Part shown: piece by piece, positions 30,549 through 41,608 of the stretch
Position numbering within the stretch: position 1 is the stretch's first letter
Layout of the letters: every line of letters starts with the position of its first letter
NCBI GenBank assembly: GCA_963771715.1
Contig: CAVYUQ010000010.1
Coordinates: 386,512-450,511, forward strand
From: JACVRW01 sp963771715
GTDB lineage: Bacteria; Actinomycetota; Thermoleophilia; Solirubrobacterales; Thermoleophilaceae
DNA length: 64,000 nucleotides
Reading direction: 5' to 3'
Made by a program: the position numbers and the translations under genes
Notes under the pieces: generated by a model
What the model was told of the DNA's origin: nothing
What the model saw: the letters and a program-made list of their open reading frames with translations, nothing else
Database searches by the model: none

Positions 30549-33249
30549 CTACTCGTCCTCGTCCTCGTCCAGCGGGCTGAGCGCGTCGCGCATGCGCTCC
30601 TGCGCCATGCGGAGCTGCTCGGCGGCGCGCTCCGATGCGAACGCGGCGCCCTGGGCGTCTGCGAGGCGGGCCTCCACGCGCGCCATGCGCTTGCGAGTCT
30701 CCTGGTGCGCCTGCTCGGACTCCATGAGGGCGAGCTCCGCGTCCGACAGCTTCGCGCGCAGCACGTCGAGCTCCTGCGCCTCGAGCCGCGCCCGGTCCAG
30801 CTCGGTCTGGGTGTCGGCGAGCTCGTTGCGCAGCTCCGCGGCCTGGGCGCCGGCCCTGTCGAGCGCCTTCTGGGTCACGATCAGCTCGTCGCCCTGCTTC
30901 TTCGCCTCGGCGCGCGCCTGCTCGACCTCGTCGTTCGCGCGATCGAGCTCGGTCTGGAGCGCCTCGAGCGCGCGGGCCTCGTCGCGCAGCTTCGTGAGCT
31001 CGGTCTCGGCCTCGTCGATCTGTGCCCGTGCCTTCTCGGCCTCCGCCTGGGCCTCTGACAGCTCGGTCGCGAGCTTCTCCCGCGCCTCGCGCTCCTCGGC
31101 GAGCTCGGCCTGGGCGGCTTCGGTCGCCGCCCGTGCCTCTGCGAGCTCCGCCTCCGCCGCCTCGGTGGCCGCCCGTGCCTCGGTGAGCTGCTCCTCGAGG
31201 CCCTCCGCCGCCGCCCGCGCACCGCGCAGCTCGACGATGATGCCCTCGCTCTTCGCGCGCGCCCCGCTCAGCTGGGCGTTGAGGCCGTCGCTCGCCGCGC
31301 GAGCCTGGGTGAGCTCCGTCTCGAGGCTCTCCAGCTCGGAGCGCATGCCACTGAGCTCGGTCTCGAGCTCGCCCTTCGCGGGCCGCTCCTGCTGGAGCTC
31401 GGCCTCGAGCCGCTCCACCTGCGAGCGCGCCTCGGAGAGCTCGGCGCCGAGCGCCTCGGCCCGGCCGCGCGCCTCGTCCAGGCTGGTGTCGAATCCCTCG
31501 CTGGCGCTGCGGGTCAGGGCCAGCTCGTCGGCGAGCGTCTTGCTCTCGGCGCGCGCCTCGCCAAGCTCGGCCGCGAGGCCCTCGGACGCCGGCCACGGCC
31601 TCCCTCAGCTGTGCACCGAAGCTCTCGTTCTCGGCGAGCGAGCGGGCGAGCTCGCCCTCCAGCCGCTCGATGGTCGCGGCGGAGTCGCCCAGCTTCTGCT
31701 CGATGCCATGGTCGGCGCTGCGCGCATCGGTGAGCTCGGACTCGAGGCGCTGCGCCTCCGTCCGGGCCTCCTCGAGCTGCGCCTGCGCCTGCTCGGCGGC
31801 GGCGCGAGCCTCGGCCAGCTCGGCCTCGTGGCCCTCACCTGAGGTCTGCGCCTCGTCGAGCTTCGACTGGAGGCTCTCGCTTTCCGCGCGCGTGCTCTCG
31901 AGCAGGCGCTCGAGCTCCTCGACGCGGCCCTGCGCAGACTCCGCGCCCTCGGCCACGGTGTGAGCGCTGGCCTCGGCGCTCTTCAGCTCGGCCTCGAGCT
32001 CGGCGCTGCGGGAGCGCGCGCTCTCGAGCTCGGCCTCGAGCTCGGCGCTGCGGGAGCGCGCGCTCGCCAGCTCGCTCTCGAGTTCGGTGCTCCGGCTGCG
32101 CGCCTCCTGGAGCTCGCTGTCCAGCTCGGCGCTTCGGCCGTGTGCGGGCTCCAGCTCGCGCTCCAGCTCAGCGCCCCGGCTGCGGGCCTTCTCCAGCTCG
32201 CCCTCGAGCTCGGCGCTGCGCCCGCGCAGGCTTTCGAGCTCGGACTCCGCCCCGGCCAGCGATGCGCGAAGCTCCTCGACCTCGGCCTGGGGCGCCGCGG
32301 CGCTCTCGCGCGCGCGTGCCAGCTCGGCCTCGATCTCGGCGAGCCTTTGGGCGGTTTCCTCGCGCAGGGAGCCGAGCTCGGCGTCGGCGGCAGCAGCTCT
32401 CACGAGGGCGAGGTCGGCGGCCCTCTGGGCCTCCGCCAGCTCACCGACGAGCTCCTCCTCCCGTTCGCTCGGTCCAGCGCCCGCCTCGCGGGCGGCGGTG
32501 AGCGCGCCCTCGGAGGCGGTCAGGTCGGCGCGTGCCCTCACCAGCTCGCTCTCGGCTGCCACCAGCTTGCGGCGCAGCTCCACGAGCTCGGCGTGCATCC
32601 GCTCGGCCTCCTCGGCGGACGCGGAGCCCCCGGCGGGCGCGCCGGCGCTGGACGGAAGCCCGTGCTCGCCGCCGCCACCGGCCTCGTCCGCCTGCCAGAA
32701 CACTGCCGAGGACGCCGCGGGCTCGGATGCGGTCTCCTCTTCCTCGGCAGCCTCGCCCCCGAGCGGCAGGCGATCGAGCAGCGCGTCCAGTGCCGGGCGC
32801 GGCGCCACCGCGGGCTGAACCTCGAGCTTGGTCATCACGGCGATGTCGTTCACGCCGAGGGCGTCCGCAGGGTCTGCCATCGCCACCAGCAACCCTCCGC
32901 CGACGAACCCGACCGGCACCGCCTGGTAGCGCTTGGCAGCGGACGGCTTGATCATCGCCGCCGCGCTCGAGTCCACCTCGTAGTTCTCGAGATCGATGTA
33001 CGCGATGCCGTAGCGCTCGGCGGTCGCGCGCGCGAGCTGCTCCTCGCTGATCGCGCCGGCCTCCACCAGAACCTGTGCGACGGTGCTGCCGCTGCGCGCC
33101 GCGCGCACCGCGTCCTCGACCGCGTCTGACGTCGCGAAGCCCAGCTCCACGATCACGTCGCTGAGAAAGCCCGAGCGCCCGCCGGGCTCGCTGGGCGGGA
33201 TCACTCCCCTAGGGGGAGGAGGGGTGGCCGTGCCGGCCTCCCCGCTCAC
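30549..33249 (-). CDS. MshEN (GspE N-terminal)-like domain fused to a giant coiled coil; one frameshift
   Basis: About 900 residues from GTG 33249 to the stop at 30549. Residues about 25-155 match the T2SSE_N/MshEN fold: two tandem half-motifs (F-L-S-D-V-I-V-E-L-G-F-A and V-A-Q-V-L-V-E-A-G-A-I-S-E-E-Q-L), then Y-G-I-A-Y-I-D-L-E and V-G-F-V-G-G-G-L-L-V-A-M-A-D-P. In some proteins this domain binds c-di-GMP, but conserved Arg and Gly positions of the first half-motif are not all present here. After an acidic linker, about 600 residues are continuous heptad coiled coil rich in S-A-E-L-E and R-S-A-E-L units, ending in an acidic D-E-D-E-D-E. The frame shifts once near 31590; one base removed restores E-A-V-A-G then S-E-G-L-A-A-E-L. 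No ATPase domain follows, so this is not a secretion ATPase. A cytoskeletal or scaffold role inside the division cluster is plausible. Confidence 0.8.
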
Positions 33250-33262
33250 GCCAGCTCCCCGC

Positions 33263-34222
33263 TCACGCGGGCTCCCCGGCCACGGGCATCGTGGAGGTCC
33301 GCGCCTCGGTCTCGACCCGGTCGAACGCCGCCTCGGGCGACTCGGCGGCCCCGAGCGAGCACATCGCATACGCGACCTCGAGCTGTGCGGGCCGCTCGTG
33401 CGTGACTCGCTGGAGCGCCTGGCCGTAGCGCCCGATGAAGGCGGCTGCGCCGTCGAGGCCCTTGCAGCCCACCAGCACGGCGCCGTACACGTCGTCGGTC
33501 AGCCGCCCCGCGTGGTCGGTGCGGCGGATCGCGGACTGCATCACGTCGGCGGCGTCCTTCATCAGCAGCTCGCCCACCGCGGCGCCGTGGCGCTCGGAGA
33601 TCTGTCGCAGATTCGTGAGGCGACACGCGAGCACGTAGGTCTCAAGAGTGCCACGTTCGGCGAGCCGCCACTCGCGCTCCGCCGCCTCCACGAAGGCCAC
33701 CCGGTTGAGCAGGCCGGTGAGCGCGTCGGTGCGCTCGGGATCGCGCAGCCGCTCGCCGAGCCTGCGAAGGTCGGCGCGCCACTTCACGCTCTCCCACTCG
33801 TAGGTGAGCAGGCGTCCCGCCACGGTGAGGAGCTCGAGGTGGGTCTGGGTGAAGACATCGGTGCCCGAGGCCAGCGCGCAGACGGTGAGGGCTCCGGCGC
33901 CGGAGCTCGTCTCGAGCGGCAGGGCGAGGTAGGAGCGGACGGCGAGGCGCTGGAGCGCCGTCGGATCGAGCAGGCCGGTCCCGCCGCCGTTCGGGTTCTC
34001 GGCCAGCGGCAGCGTGCCGCCGGGCTGGAGCGCCGTGGCGGCCGCGCCGCGCACGTCGATGAGGTGCAGCTCGCCCTCGTCCCAGTCCACCCGGCCCAGC
34101 AGCACGGAGCCAGGCGGGAGCTCGGCCTCGAGCAGGTCGAGGACCGTGTCGGCTGCCTCGGAGAAGCTCGTGAACCGGCGTTCCGCGAGGCGAGCGAGCG
34201 AACTCAGGGCGGTGCCGCTCAC
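33263..34222 (-). CDS. GAF-like protein with degenerate GGDEF domain
   Basis: 319 residues from GTG 34222. The N-terminal ~150 residues look like a GAF domain (S-F-S-E-A-A-D-T-V-L-D-L-L-E, L-A-L-P-L-E-T, F-T-Q-T-H-L-E-L-L). The C-terminal ~160 residues follow the GGDEF fold (D-A-L-T-G-L-L-N-R-V-A-F), but the signature site reads A-G-R-L-T-D-D-V-Y, so cyclase activity is unlikely. The next gene starts 13 bp after its stop, so it is co-transcribed with the MshEN coiled-coil gene. The pair runs against the dcw direction and is divergent from murE by 77 bp. Confidence 0.83.
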   Translation of the reverse strand: MSGTALSSLARLAERRFTSFSEAADTVLDLLEAELPPGSVLLGRVDWDEGELHLIDVRGAAATALQPGGTLPLAENPNGGGTGLLDPTALQRLAVRSYLALPLETSSGAGALTVCALASGTDVFTQTHLELLTVAGRLLTYEWESVKWRADLRRLGERLRDPERTDALTGLLNRVAFVEAAEREWRLAERGTLETYVLACRLTNLRQISERHGAAVGELLMKDAADVMQSAIRRTDHAGRLTDDVYGAVLVGCKGLDGAAAFIGRYGQALQRVTHERPAQLEVAYAMCSLGAAESPEAAFDRVETEARTSTMPVAGEPA

Positions 34223-34280
34223 CTGGTACCTATCGGCCCGCAGGGAAAAAGTCTGAGGGGTGCACGCCCGGCAGGGGGAC

Positions 34281-34286
34281 TATCCT
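34281..34286 (+). promoter_or_regulatory. Candidate -10 element for murE
   Basis: TATCCT, 13 nt before the murE ATG at 34300. No convincing -35 is seen 17 bp upstream. A promoter is needed here because the two upstream genes run on the opposite strand and separate murE from the mraZ promoter. Confidence 0.4.
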
Positions 34287-34299
34287 GCCGCAGCAATCC

Positions 34300-35705
<1,406 letters not shown>

Positions 35706-35709
<4 letters not shown>

Positions 35710-37058
35710 TCGACCTGTCCGCGGGCCGCCTCGCGGCTCTGGCCGAGGGAGAGTTGGCCGCCGGCGATCCCGAGCGCGCCGGTCCCGAGCGTGCCGTGAT
35801 CGACTCGCGCGAGGTCGGGCCGGGCGACCTGTTCGTCGGCCTTCGGGGCGCGAGCGCGGACGGCGGCCAGTTCGCCGCCCAGGCGCTCGAGGCCGGTGCG
35901 TGGGGAGTGCTCGTGGGACCGGAGCACCGCGCGTCGGCGGTCGACGCCGCCGAGAGCTCCACCGGACAGTCGGCCTGCGCGCCGGCGAGCGCGATCGTGG
36001 CCCCGGACCCGCTCCGGGCGCTCCAGCTGCTCGCACGAGGCTGGCGCCGCGAGCTCGGCGCGCGGGTGGCGGGCGTGACCGGCTCCACGGGCAAGACCTC
36101 GACTAAGGACATCCTCGCCGCGCTGATTCGCCCGCGCGCGCACACGCACGCGAGCCAGGAGAACTTCAACACGGAGATCGGGCTCCCGCTCACGGTGCTC
36201 GAGGCTGGTCGCGACACGGAAGCGCTCGTGCTCGAGATGGCGATGCGCGGCGAGGGGCAGATCGCCGAGCTGGCGGCGATCGCCGAGCCGGACGTGGGCG
36301 TGATCGTGAACGTGGGGCCGGTGCACCTCGAGATCCTCGGCACGGTCGAGCGCGTGGCCGCGGCCAAGGCCGAGCTGATCCGCGACCTTCGCCCGGGCGC
36401 CGCCTGCGTCGTGCCCGCGAGCGAGCCGCTGCTCGACGCCCACCTGCGTGACGACATCGACACCTGGACCTTCGGACCGGGCGGCCAGGTGCAGCTGCTC
36501 TCGATGGACGGGGAGCACGCCGAGATCGAGGCGCGCGGCGAGCGCATCGAGCTCGAGCTGCCCTACCGCGAACCGCACAACCTGCTGAACACGCTCGCCG
36601 CCGTGGCCGCCGCGCGGGCGCTCGGCGTGCGGGTCGGCGGGCCGGTGGACGTGCGCTTCTCGTCGCTCCGAGGCGAGGTGGTGGAGCTGCCGGGCGGCGT
36701 TGTGGTCGTGAACGACTGCTACAACGCCAACCCCATGTCCATGCGGGCGGCACTCGACCATCTGGCGGAGAGCCCGGCTGAGCGCCGGATCGCCGTGCTG
36801 GGCACGATGGCCGAGCTGGGCGAGGGCTCGCCGCGCTACCACCGCGAGATCGGCGAGCACGCGGCGGCGCGCGGGGTCGACCTGCTGGTGCCGGTGGGCG
36901 AGGAGGCCCTCGCCTACACGGCCGGCTTCGAGGGCGAGACCCAGCCGGTCGCGACCCCCGAGGAGGCCGGAGCCCTGCTCGAGGAGGTGGCCCGCCCCGG
37001 CGACCGCGTGCTCGTGAAGGGCTCGCGCTCGGTCGGGCTGGAACGGGTGCTCGACTAG
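35706..37058 (+). CDS. murF: UDP-MurNAc-tripeptide:D-Ala-D-Ala ligase MurF
   Basis: 450 residues from GTG 35706. N-terminal D-S-R-E-V-G-P-G-D-L-F-V-G-L, ATP loop G-V-T-G-S-T-G-K-T-S-T-K, then N-F-N-T-E-I-G-L-P and the C-terminal N-D-C-Y-N-A-N-P-M-S-M motif are diagnostic. Between the N-terminal domain and A-I-V-A-P-D-P-L is a small Ser/Ala-rich insertion (about residues 80-95) that looks lineage-specific. It completes the pentapeptide precursor. No ddl gene is in this cluster. Confidence 0.96.
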
Positions 37059-37060
37059 GG

Positions 37061-38032
37061 ATGCTCGGCGAGATCGTCATGGCCGGGTCGGCCTCGCTGC
37101 TGATCTGCATGTTCCTGGGTCCGCGCTTCATCGACTACCTCCGCCTGAAGGAGTTCGGCCAGCAGATCCGGGAGGAGGGACCTGCCGGCCACCACGGCAA
37201 GGCGGGCACGCCGACCATGGGCGGCCTCGCGATCTTCCTCTCGATCCTGGTGCCGTTCCTGATCCTGTCCGACTACCGCTCCTCGAGCCTCGCGGTGCTC
37301 GGGACCGCGCTCGCGATGGCCGCGCTCGGGTTCGCCGACGACATCATCAAGCTGCGCAAGCGCCGCTCGCTCGGCGTATCGGGGAGGACGAAGCTGATCG
37401 TCCAGGCGCTCACCGCGATCGCGCTCTGGCTCGTGGTGACCGAGTACGTGGGCCTGAACGACACGCTGCGGCTGCGCTTTATCGACGCCTCGGTGGACCT
37501 CGGCTACGTCTACCCGGTGCTGATCTTCCTCGTGCTGGCCGGAGCCACGAACGGGGTGAACCTCACCGACGGCCTCGACGGCCTCGCCGCCGGCTGCGCG
37601 GCGATCGTCTTCCTCAGCTACACGGCGATGACGTTCATCACCCACGGCCAGCAGGACCTCGCCCTGCTGAGCGCGTCGCTCGTCGGCGCCTGCGTCGGCT
37701 TCCTCTGGTTCAACTCGTTCCCGGCGTCGGTGTTCATGGGGGACACCGGCTCGCTGGGGCTGGGCGGCGCGATCGCCGCGCTCGCCGTGATGACGAAGAC
37801 CGAGCTGCTGCTGATCCTGATCGGCGGCATCTTCGTGATCGAGGCGCTGTCGGTGGCGATCCAGGTGATCGCCTTCCAGCGCTTCCGGCGGCGCGTGTTC
37901 CTGATGGCGCCGATCCACCACCACTTCGAGCTCGCGGGATGGTCGGAGACCAAGATCATCCTGCGCTTCTGGATCGTGGCCGCGATCTGCGCGGCGATCG
38001 GCTTCACGATCTACCAGGCCTCGATCCCGTGA
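37061..38032 (+). CDS. mraY: Phospho-MurNAc-pentapeptide transferase MraY
   Basis: 323 residues from ATG 37061, with about ten membrane helices. Conserved cytoplasmic motifs: K-A-G-T-P-T-M-G-G, F-A-D-D-I-I-K (catalytic Asp pair), N-G-V-N-L-T-D-G-L-D-G-L, F-M-G-D-T-G-S-L and the His-rich M-A-P-I-H-H-H-F-E. It makes lipid I at the inner face of the membrane. It begins 2 bp after the murF stop. Confidence 0.97.
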   Translation: MLGEIVMAGSASLLICMFLGPRFIDYLRLKEFGQQIREEGPAGHHGKAGTPTMGGLAIFLSILVPFLILSDYRSSSLAVLGTALAMAALGFADDIIKLRKRRSLGVSGRTKLIVQALTAIALWLVVTEYVGLNDTLRLRFIDASVDLGYVYPVLIFLVLAGATNGVNLTDGLDGLAAGCAAIVFLSYTAMTFITHGQQDLALLSASLVGACVGFLWFNSFPASVFMGDTGSLGLGGAIAALAVMTKTELLLILIGGIFVIEALSVAIQVIAFQRFRRRVFLMAPIHHHFELAGWSETKIILRFWIVAAICAAIGFTIYQASIP

Positions 38033-39261
38033 GGCCGGCCCTCCCGGAGGGGCCGTATCTCGTAGTCGGGCTGGCCCGTTCCGGGGTCGCAGCGGCGCGC
38101 ATGCTGGCCACGCACGGTCATGTGCTCGGGACCGACTCCGGCGCGCCGGAGGTCCCGGGCGACATCGAGGCGCACATCGGCGTGGACGGCGTGGAGCTGC
38201 TCGACCGCGTGGCCTGCGTCGTGAAGAGCCCGGGCGTGCCGAACGAGGCGCCGGTGATCGTGGCGGCGCGCGAGCGCGGGCTGCCGGTGCTCGGCGAGCT
38301 CGAGCTGGCCTGGCGGCTGCTGCCGAACCGCTTCGTGGCGGTCACGGGCACGAATGGCAAGACGACCACCACTGAGCTGCTCGGGGCGATCTGGGGCGAG
38401 GCGGGCCTGCCGGTGGCGCTCGCGGGGAACGTAGGGACGCCGCTGTCCTCGCTCGTGGGGCAGGTCGAAGCTGAGGCGACGATCGTCTGCGAGGTGTCGA
38501 GCTTCCAGGCGGAGGACTCGGAGGCCTTCGCCCCCGACACCGGGCTGCTCCTGAACGTGACGGAGGACCACCTGGACCGTCACGGGACGTTCGAGGCATA
38601 CCGCGAGGCGAAGCTGCGCATGTTCGCGAACCAGACTCCGGAGCAGGTGGCGGTCGTGCCGCCCGGGGTGGAGGTGCGGGGCCACGCGCGCCGCGTGGAG
38701 TTCGGCGCGCTCCCGCTCGCCGCGGCCGAGGTCCGCCTGCGCGGGGCCCACAACCTCGAGAACGCCATGGGCGCCTCGGCGGCTGCGATCGCTTCGGGCG
38801 TGCCGGAGGAGGCCGTGGCGGCCGCGCTGCGCAGCTTCGCGGGGGTGCCGCACCGGCTCGAGGAGGTCGGCTGGGTGAACGGGGTGCTGTACGTGAACGA
38901 CTCCAAGGCGACGAACGTGTCCTCCGCGCTGCGCGGCATCGAGGCCTTCGAAGGCGGCGTGCACGTGATCCTCGGCGGCAGCCTCAAGGGAGGCGGCTTC
39001 GAGGGCCTGCGCGAGGCGGTGGCGTCGCGCTGCGTGGCGGCGTACCTGATCGGCGAGGCGGCGGACCGGCTCGAGCAGGACCTCGCCGGCACGGTGCCGC
39101 TCCATCGCTCGGGCGAGCTCGCGACGGCCACGCGCGCCGCCGCGGCGGCGGCGAAGCCCGGCGAGGTGGTGCTGCTGTCGCCCGCCTGCGCCAGCTTCGA
39201 CCAGTTCCGCGACTACGAGGAGCGCGGCGAGCGCTTCCGGGCGCTCCTCCCGCGGGGATGA
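38029..39261 (+). CDS. murD: UDP-MurNAc-L-Ala:D-Glu ligase MurD
   Basis: 410 residues from GTG 38029, overlapping the mraY stop. N-terminal Rossmann segment V-V-G-L-A-R-S-G-V-A, ATP loop V-T-G-T-N-G-K-T-T-T, E-V-S-S-F-Q and N-V-T-E-D-H-L-D-R-H, and C-terminal N-D-S-K-A-T-N and S-P-A-C-A-S-F-D-Q-F. It adds D-glutamate to UDP-MurNAc-L-Ala. All catalytic elements are intact. Confidence 0.96.
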   Translation: MRPALPEGPYLVVGLARSGVAAARMLATHGHVLGTDSGAPEVPGDIEAHIGVDGVELLDRVACVVKSPGVPNEAPVIVAARERGLPVLGELELAWRLLPNRFVAVTGTNGKTTTTELLGAIWGEAGLPVALAGNVGTPLSSLVGQVEAEATIVCEVSSFQAEDSEAFAPDTGLLLNVTEDHLDRHGTFEAYREAKLRMFANQTPEQVAVVPPGVEVRGHARRVEFGALPLAAAEVRLRGAHNLENAMGASAAAIASGVPEEAVAAALRSFAGVPHRLEEVGWVNGVLYVNDSKATNVSSALRGIEAFEGGVHVILGGSLKGGGFEGLREAVASRCVAAYLIGEAADRLEQDLAGTVPLHRSGELATATRAAAAAAKPGEVVLLSPACASFDQFRDYEERGERFRALLPRG

Positions 39262-39291
39262 ATCCGGGGCTCGCCGTAGAAAACCGCATGG

Positions 39292-40525
39292 ATGCCGCGG
39301 AAGCGCCCGGTCGAGTACTCGATCCTCTACACCGCCACGCTCTGCCTGCTCGCCGGCGGGGCCGTGATGGTCTACTCGGCCAGCTCGGCCGAGTCGCTCC
39401 TTTCCGGGCCGGGCGACGCCTCCTACTACCTGAAGCGCTACGTGCTGTTCGCCGTGGCCGGAATGGTGCTCCTGCATCTCGCCTCGCGGCACGGGCTGAA
39501 GGTCATCCGCGCGCTCACCCCGCTGCTGCTGATGTCGTCGTTCGGGCTGACGGTCGCCGTGATGCTGCCCGGCATGGGCGTGACCGTGAACGGCGCGACG
39601 CGCTGGCTCGGGCGCGGGGCCGATCCAGTTCCAGCCGTCGGAGCTGCTGAAGGTGTCGCTCGTGCTGTACGCCGCGCAACTGCTAGCCGCGCGGCCGCAG
39701 TCCACGCGCACCGTGGCCACGCTCGCGAAGCCGCTGCTGCTCGTGGTGGGGGCGGCGTGCGCGCTGCTCATGAAGCAGCCCGACATGGGCACCACGATGG
39801 TGATCTGCTTCGCGATCGGGGCGCTGCTCGTGGCTGCGGGCACGCCGATCCGCAACCTCGTGCTGATCGGCGGCGTGCTCGTGTTCCTGGCGACCGTGCT
39901 GGCGATCGCCGAGCCGTACCGGCGCGAGCGGCTGCTCTCGTTCCTGGACCCGTTCGCGGACGCCGGCGACAGCGGCTTCCAGGCAGTGCAGGCCCTGACC
40001 GCGATCGGATCGGGCGGGTTCTTCGGAGTCGGCCTCGGCGAGTCGGTCCAGAAGATCTTCTACCTGCCCGAGGCGCACACCGACATGATCCTGGCGATCA
40101 TCGGCGAGGAGCTCGGCCTGCTGGGCATCCTCGGCCTGATCGGGCTCTACGGGATGATCGGCTACGCCGGGCTGCGCGTCGCGAAGCTCGCGCGCGACCG
40201 CTACTCGAAGCTGCTCGCCGCCGGGATCACGTCGCTGATCCTGTGCCAGGCCACGCTCAACTTCTTCGCGGTGCTCGGGATGATGCCGCTCACGGGCGTG
40301 CCGCTGCCGTTCATCTCGTACGGGGCGAGCAACCTGGTTGTGCTCATGGGCGCCATGGGACTGCTGCTGAACGTGGCGGCCACCGGTGGCCAGGCGCGGC
40401 GGGCGGGGCGGCCCGCGGACGAGCGACCCGAGCTGCGCGCGCTCGACGGGGGTGGCGATGCCAACGATCGTGATCGCCGCCGGAGGCACGGCGGGACACG
40501 TCGTGCCGGCGCTCGCGGTAGCTGA
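39292..40525 (+). CDS. ftsW: SEDS septal glycosyltransferase FtsW, split by one apparent extra G
   Basis: Polymerises lipid II at the septum with the neighbouring class B PBP. It starts at ATG 39292 (M-P-R-K-R-P-V-E-Y). The first frame covers the first helices (G-G-A-V-M-V-Y-S-A-S-S) and ends around 39612. The second frame continues with Q-F-Q-P-S-E-L-L-K-V, the hallmark after A-T-R-W-L. Deleting one G at 39610-39612 restores L-G-A-G-P-I-Q-F-Q-P. Later motifs K-Q-P-D-M-G-T and P-L-P-F-I-S-Y-G are intact. The second frame runs 68 bp into murG, so the last ~25 residues (basic, low complexity) are coded twice. Confidence 0.92.
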
Positions 40526-41541
40526 CGCGCTTCGGGCTCGCGGCGCCAGCGTGGAGTTCATCGGGGGCGAGCGCGCGGAGGCGGAGCTCGTGCCCGCCGC
40601 CGGCTATCAGCTCCACCGACTGCGCGTGGCGGGCATCGACCGGAACAACCCCATGCGGGCTGCGCGAGCGCTGCTGCTCGCGGCGGGCGCCACCGGACGC
40701 GCCCGGGGGCTGCTGCGCCGGATCGGGGCGGATGCCGTGCTCGGCGGAGGGGGCTACGTGGCGGGGCCGGTGGGGCTGGCCGCGCGGACGCTGCGGCTGC
40801 CGCTCGCATTAACGGAGGCCGACAGTCATCTCGGGATTACGAACCGGTGGCTGGCGCCGCTTGCGCGGCGGGTGTTCCTGGCCTTTCCGCTCGATGACCG
40901 GCGCGGCTCGAAGTACCTCGTTACCGGGCGGGCGGTGCCTGCGGGCACTGAAGGGGGAGATCGTGAGGCCGCCCGGGCTCGGCTGGGTGTTGATTCGGGC
41001 GTTGCCTGCGTGCTCGTGTTCGGCGGTTCGCTCGGTGCGCGCCGCTTGAACGAGGCGGCGCTTGACGCCTTCGGCTCGGCGGCGCCGGGCGCGGTGGTTC
41101 ACGCCGCCGGGCAGCGTGACTACGAGGAGCTGCGCTCGCGGCTCGAGCGAGCTCGGCTCGCCGGAGCACTACCGGCTCTTCCCGTACATCGAGCCGTTCG
41201 CGGACGCGCTGGCCGCAGCGGACCTCGCCGTGGCGCGCGCCGGCGGCTCGGTGTTCGAGCTGGCCGCCGCGGGGCTGCCCTCGATCCTCGTGCCGTACCC
41301 GCATGCCACCGCGGATCACCAGACGACCAACGCGCGCTTCATGGAGCAGGCCGGCGCCGCGGTGGTGATCCCCGACCGCGAGCTGGACGGCCCCCGCCTG
41401 GCCCGCGAGGTGGCCGCGCTGCTGGGCGCGCCGCAGCGGATGGCGGCGATGGCGAAGGCAGCGGCGGCGGTGGCGCGGCCGGACGCGGCCGACCGAATCG
41501 CGGACGAGCTGCTGGCGCTCACCGGCGACCGTCCTGCCTAA
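40458..41541 (+). CDS. murG: Lipid II synthase MurG, split by one apparent insertion
   Basis: Transfers GlcNAc to lipid I at the inner membrane face. It starts at ATG 40458 inside the ftsW 3' end, preceded by GGGGG. The full span equals 361 codons plus one base, the normal MurG size. First frame: A-A-G-G-T-A-G-H-V-V-P-A-L-A, G-G-G-G-Y-V-A-G-P-V and F-G-G-S-L-G-A-R. Second frame (from about 41150): R-L-F-P-Y-I-E, V-A-R-A-G-G-S-V-F-E-L-A-A and P-Y-P-H-A-T-A-D-H-Q. The break lies between about 41120 and 41165. The usual G-N-P-V-R motif reads V-T-G-R-A-V here. The last codons lie inside a large hairpin. Confidence 0.92.
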
Positions 41542-41574
41542 GGCTTGCCTGGCAAGCCCAGGGCAGGACGGTCG
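41526..41574 (+). repeat. Nested palindromic element over the murG stop codon
   Basis: CGACCGTCCTGCC (41526-41538) and GGCAGGACGGTCG (41562-41574) are perfect 13-bp arms. Inside them GGCTTGCC (41542-41549) and GGCAAGCC (41551-41558) form a second perfect 8-bp hairpin with a 1-nt loop. The murG stop TAA (41539-41541) lies between the stems. CGACCGTCCTGCCT is found again at 62992-63005 in another hairpin, so this appears to be a dispersed element. It could terminate transcription before murC or stabilise mRNA. Confidence 0.7.
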
Positions 41575-41608
41575 GTCTGGCGGCGCGGTGGCCTATGGTC
41601 AGCGCGTC

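Noticed and set aside
28051..31842. A 1263-codon plus-strand open frame across ftsL, ftsI and the coiled-coil gene
   Set aside because: It is out of frame with ftsL and ftsI, antisense to the coiled-coil gene, and made of Arg/Ala/Gly and Ser/Ala runs typical of GC-rich shadow frames. No domain is visible.
30549..33249. Type II/IV secretion ATPase, from the GspE-N-like domain
   Set aside because: No Walker A or B and no ATPase core follow; the rest is coiled coil.
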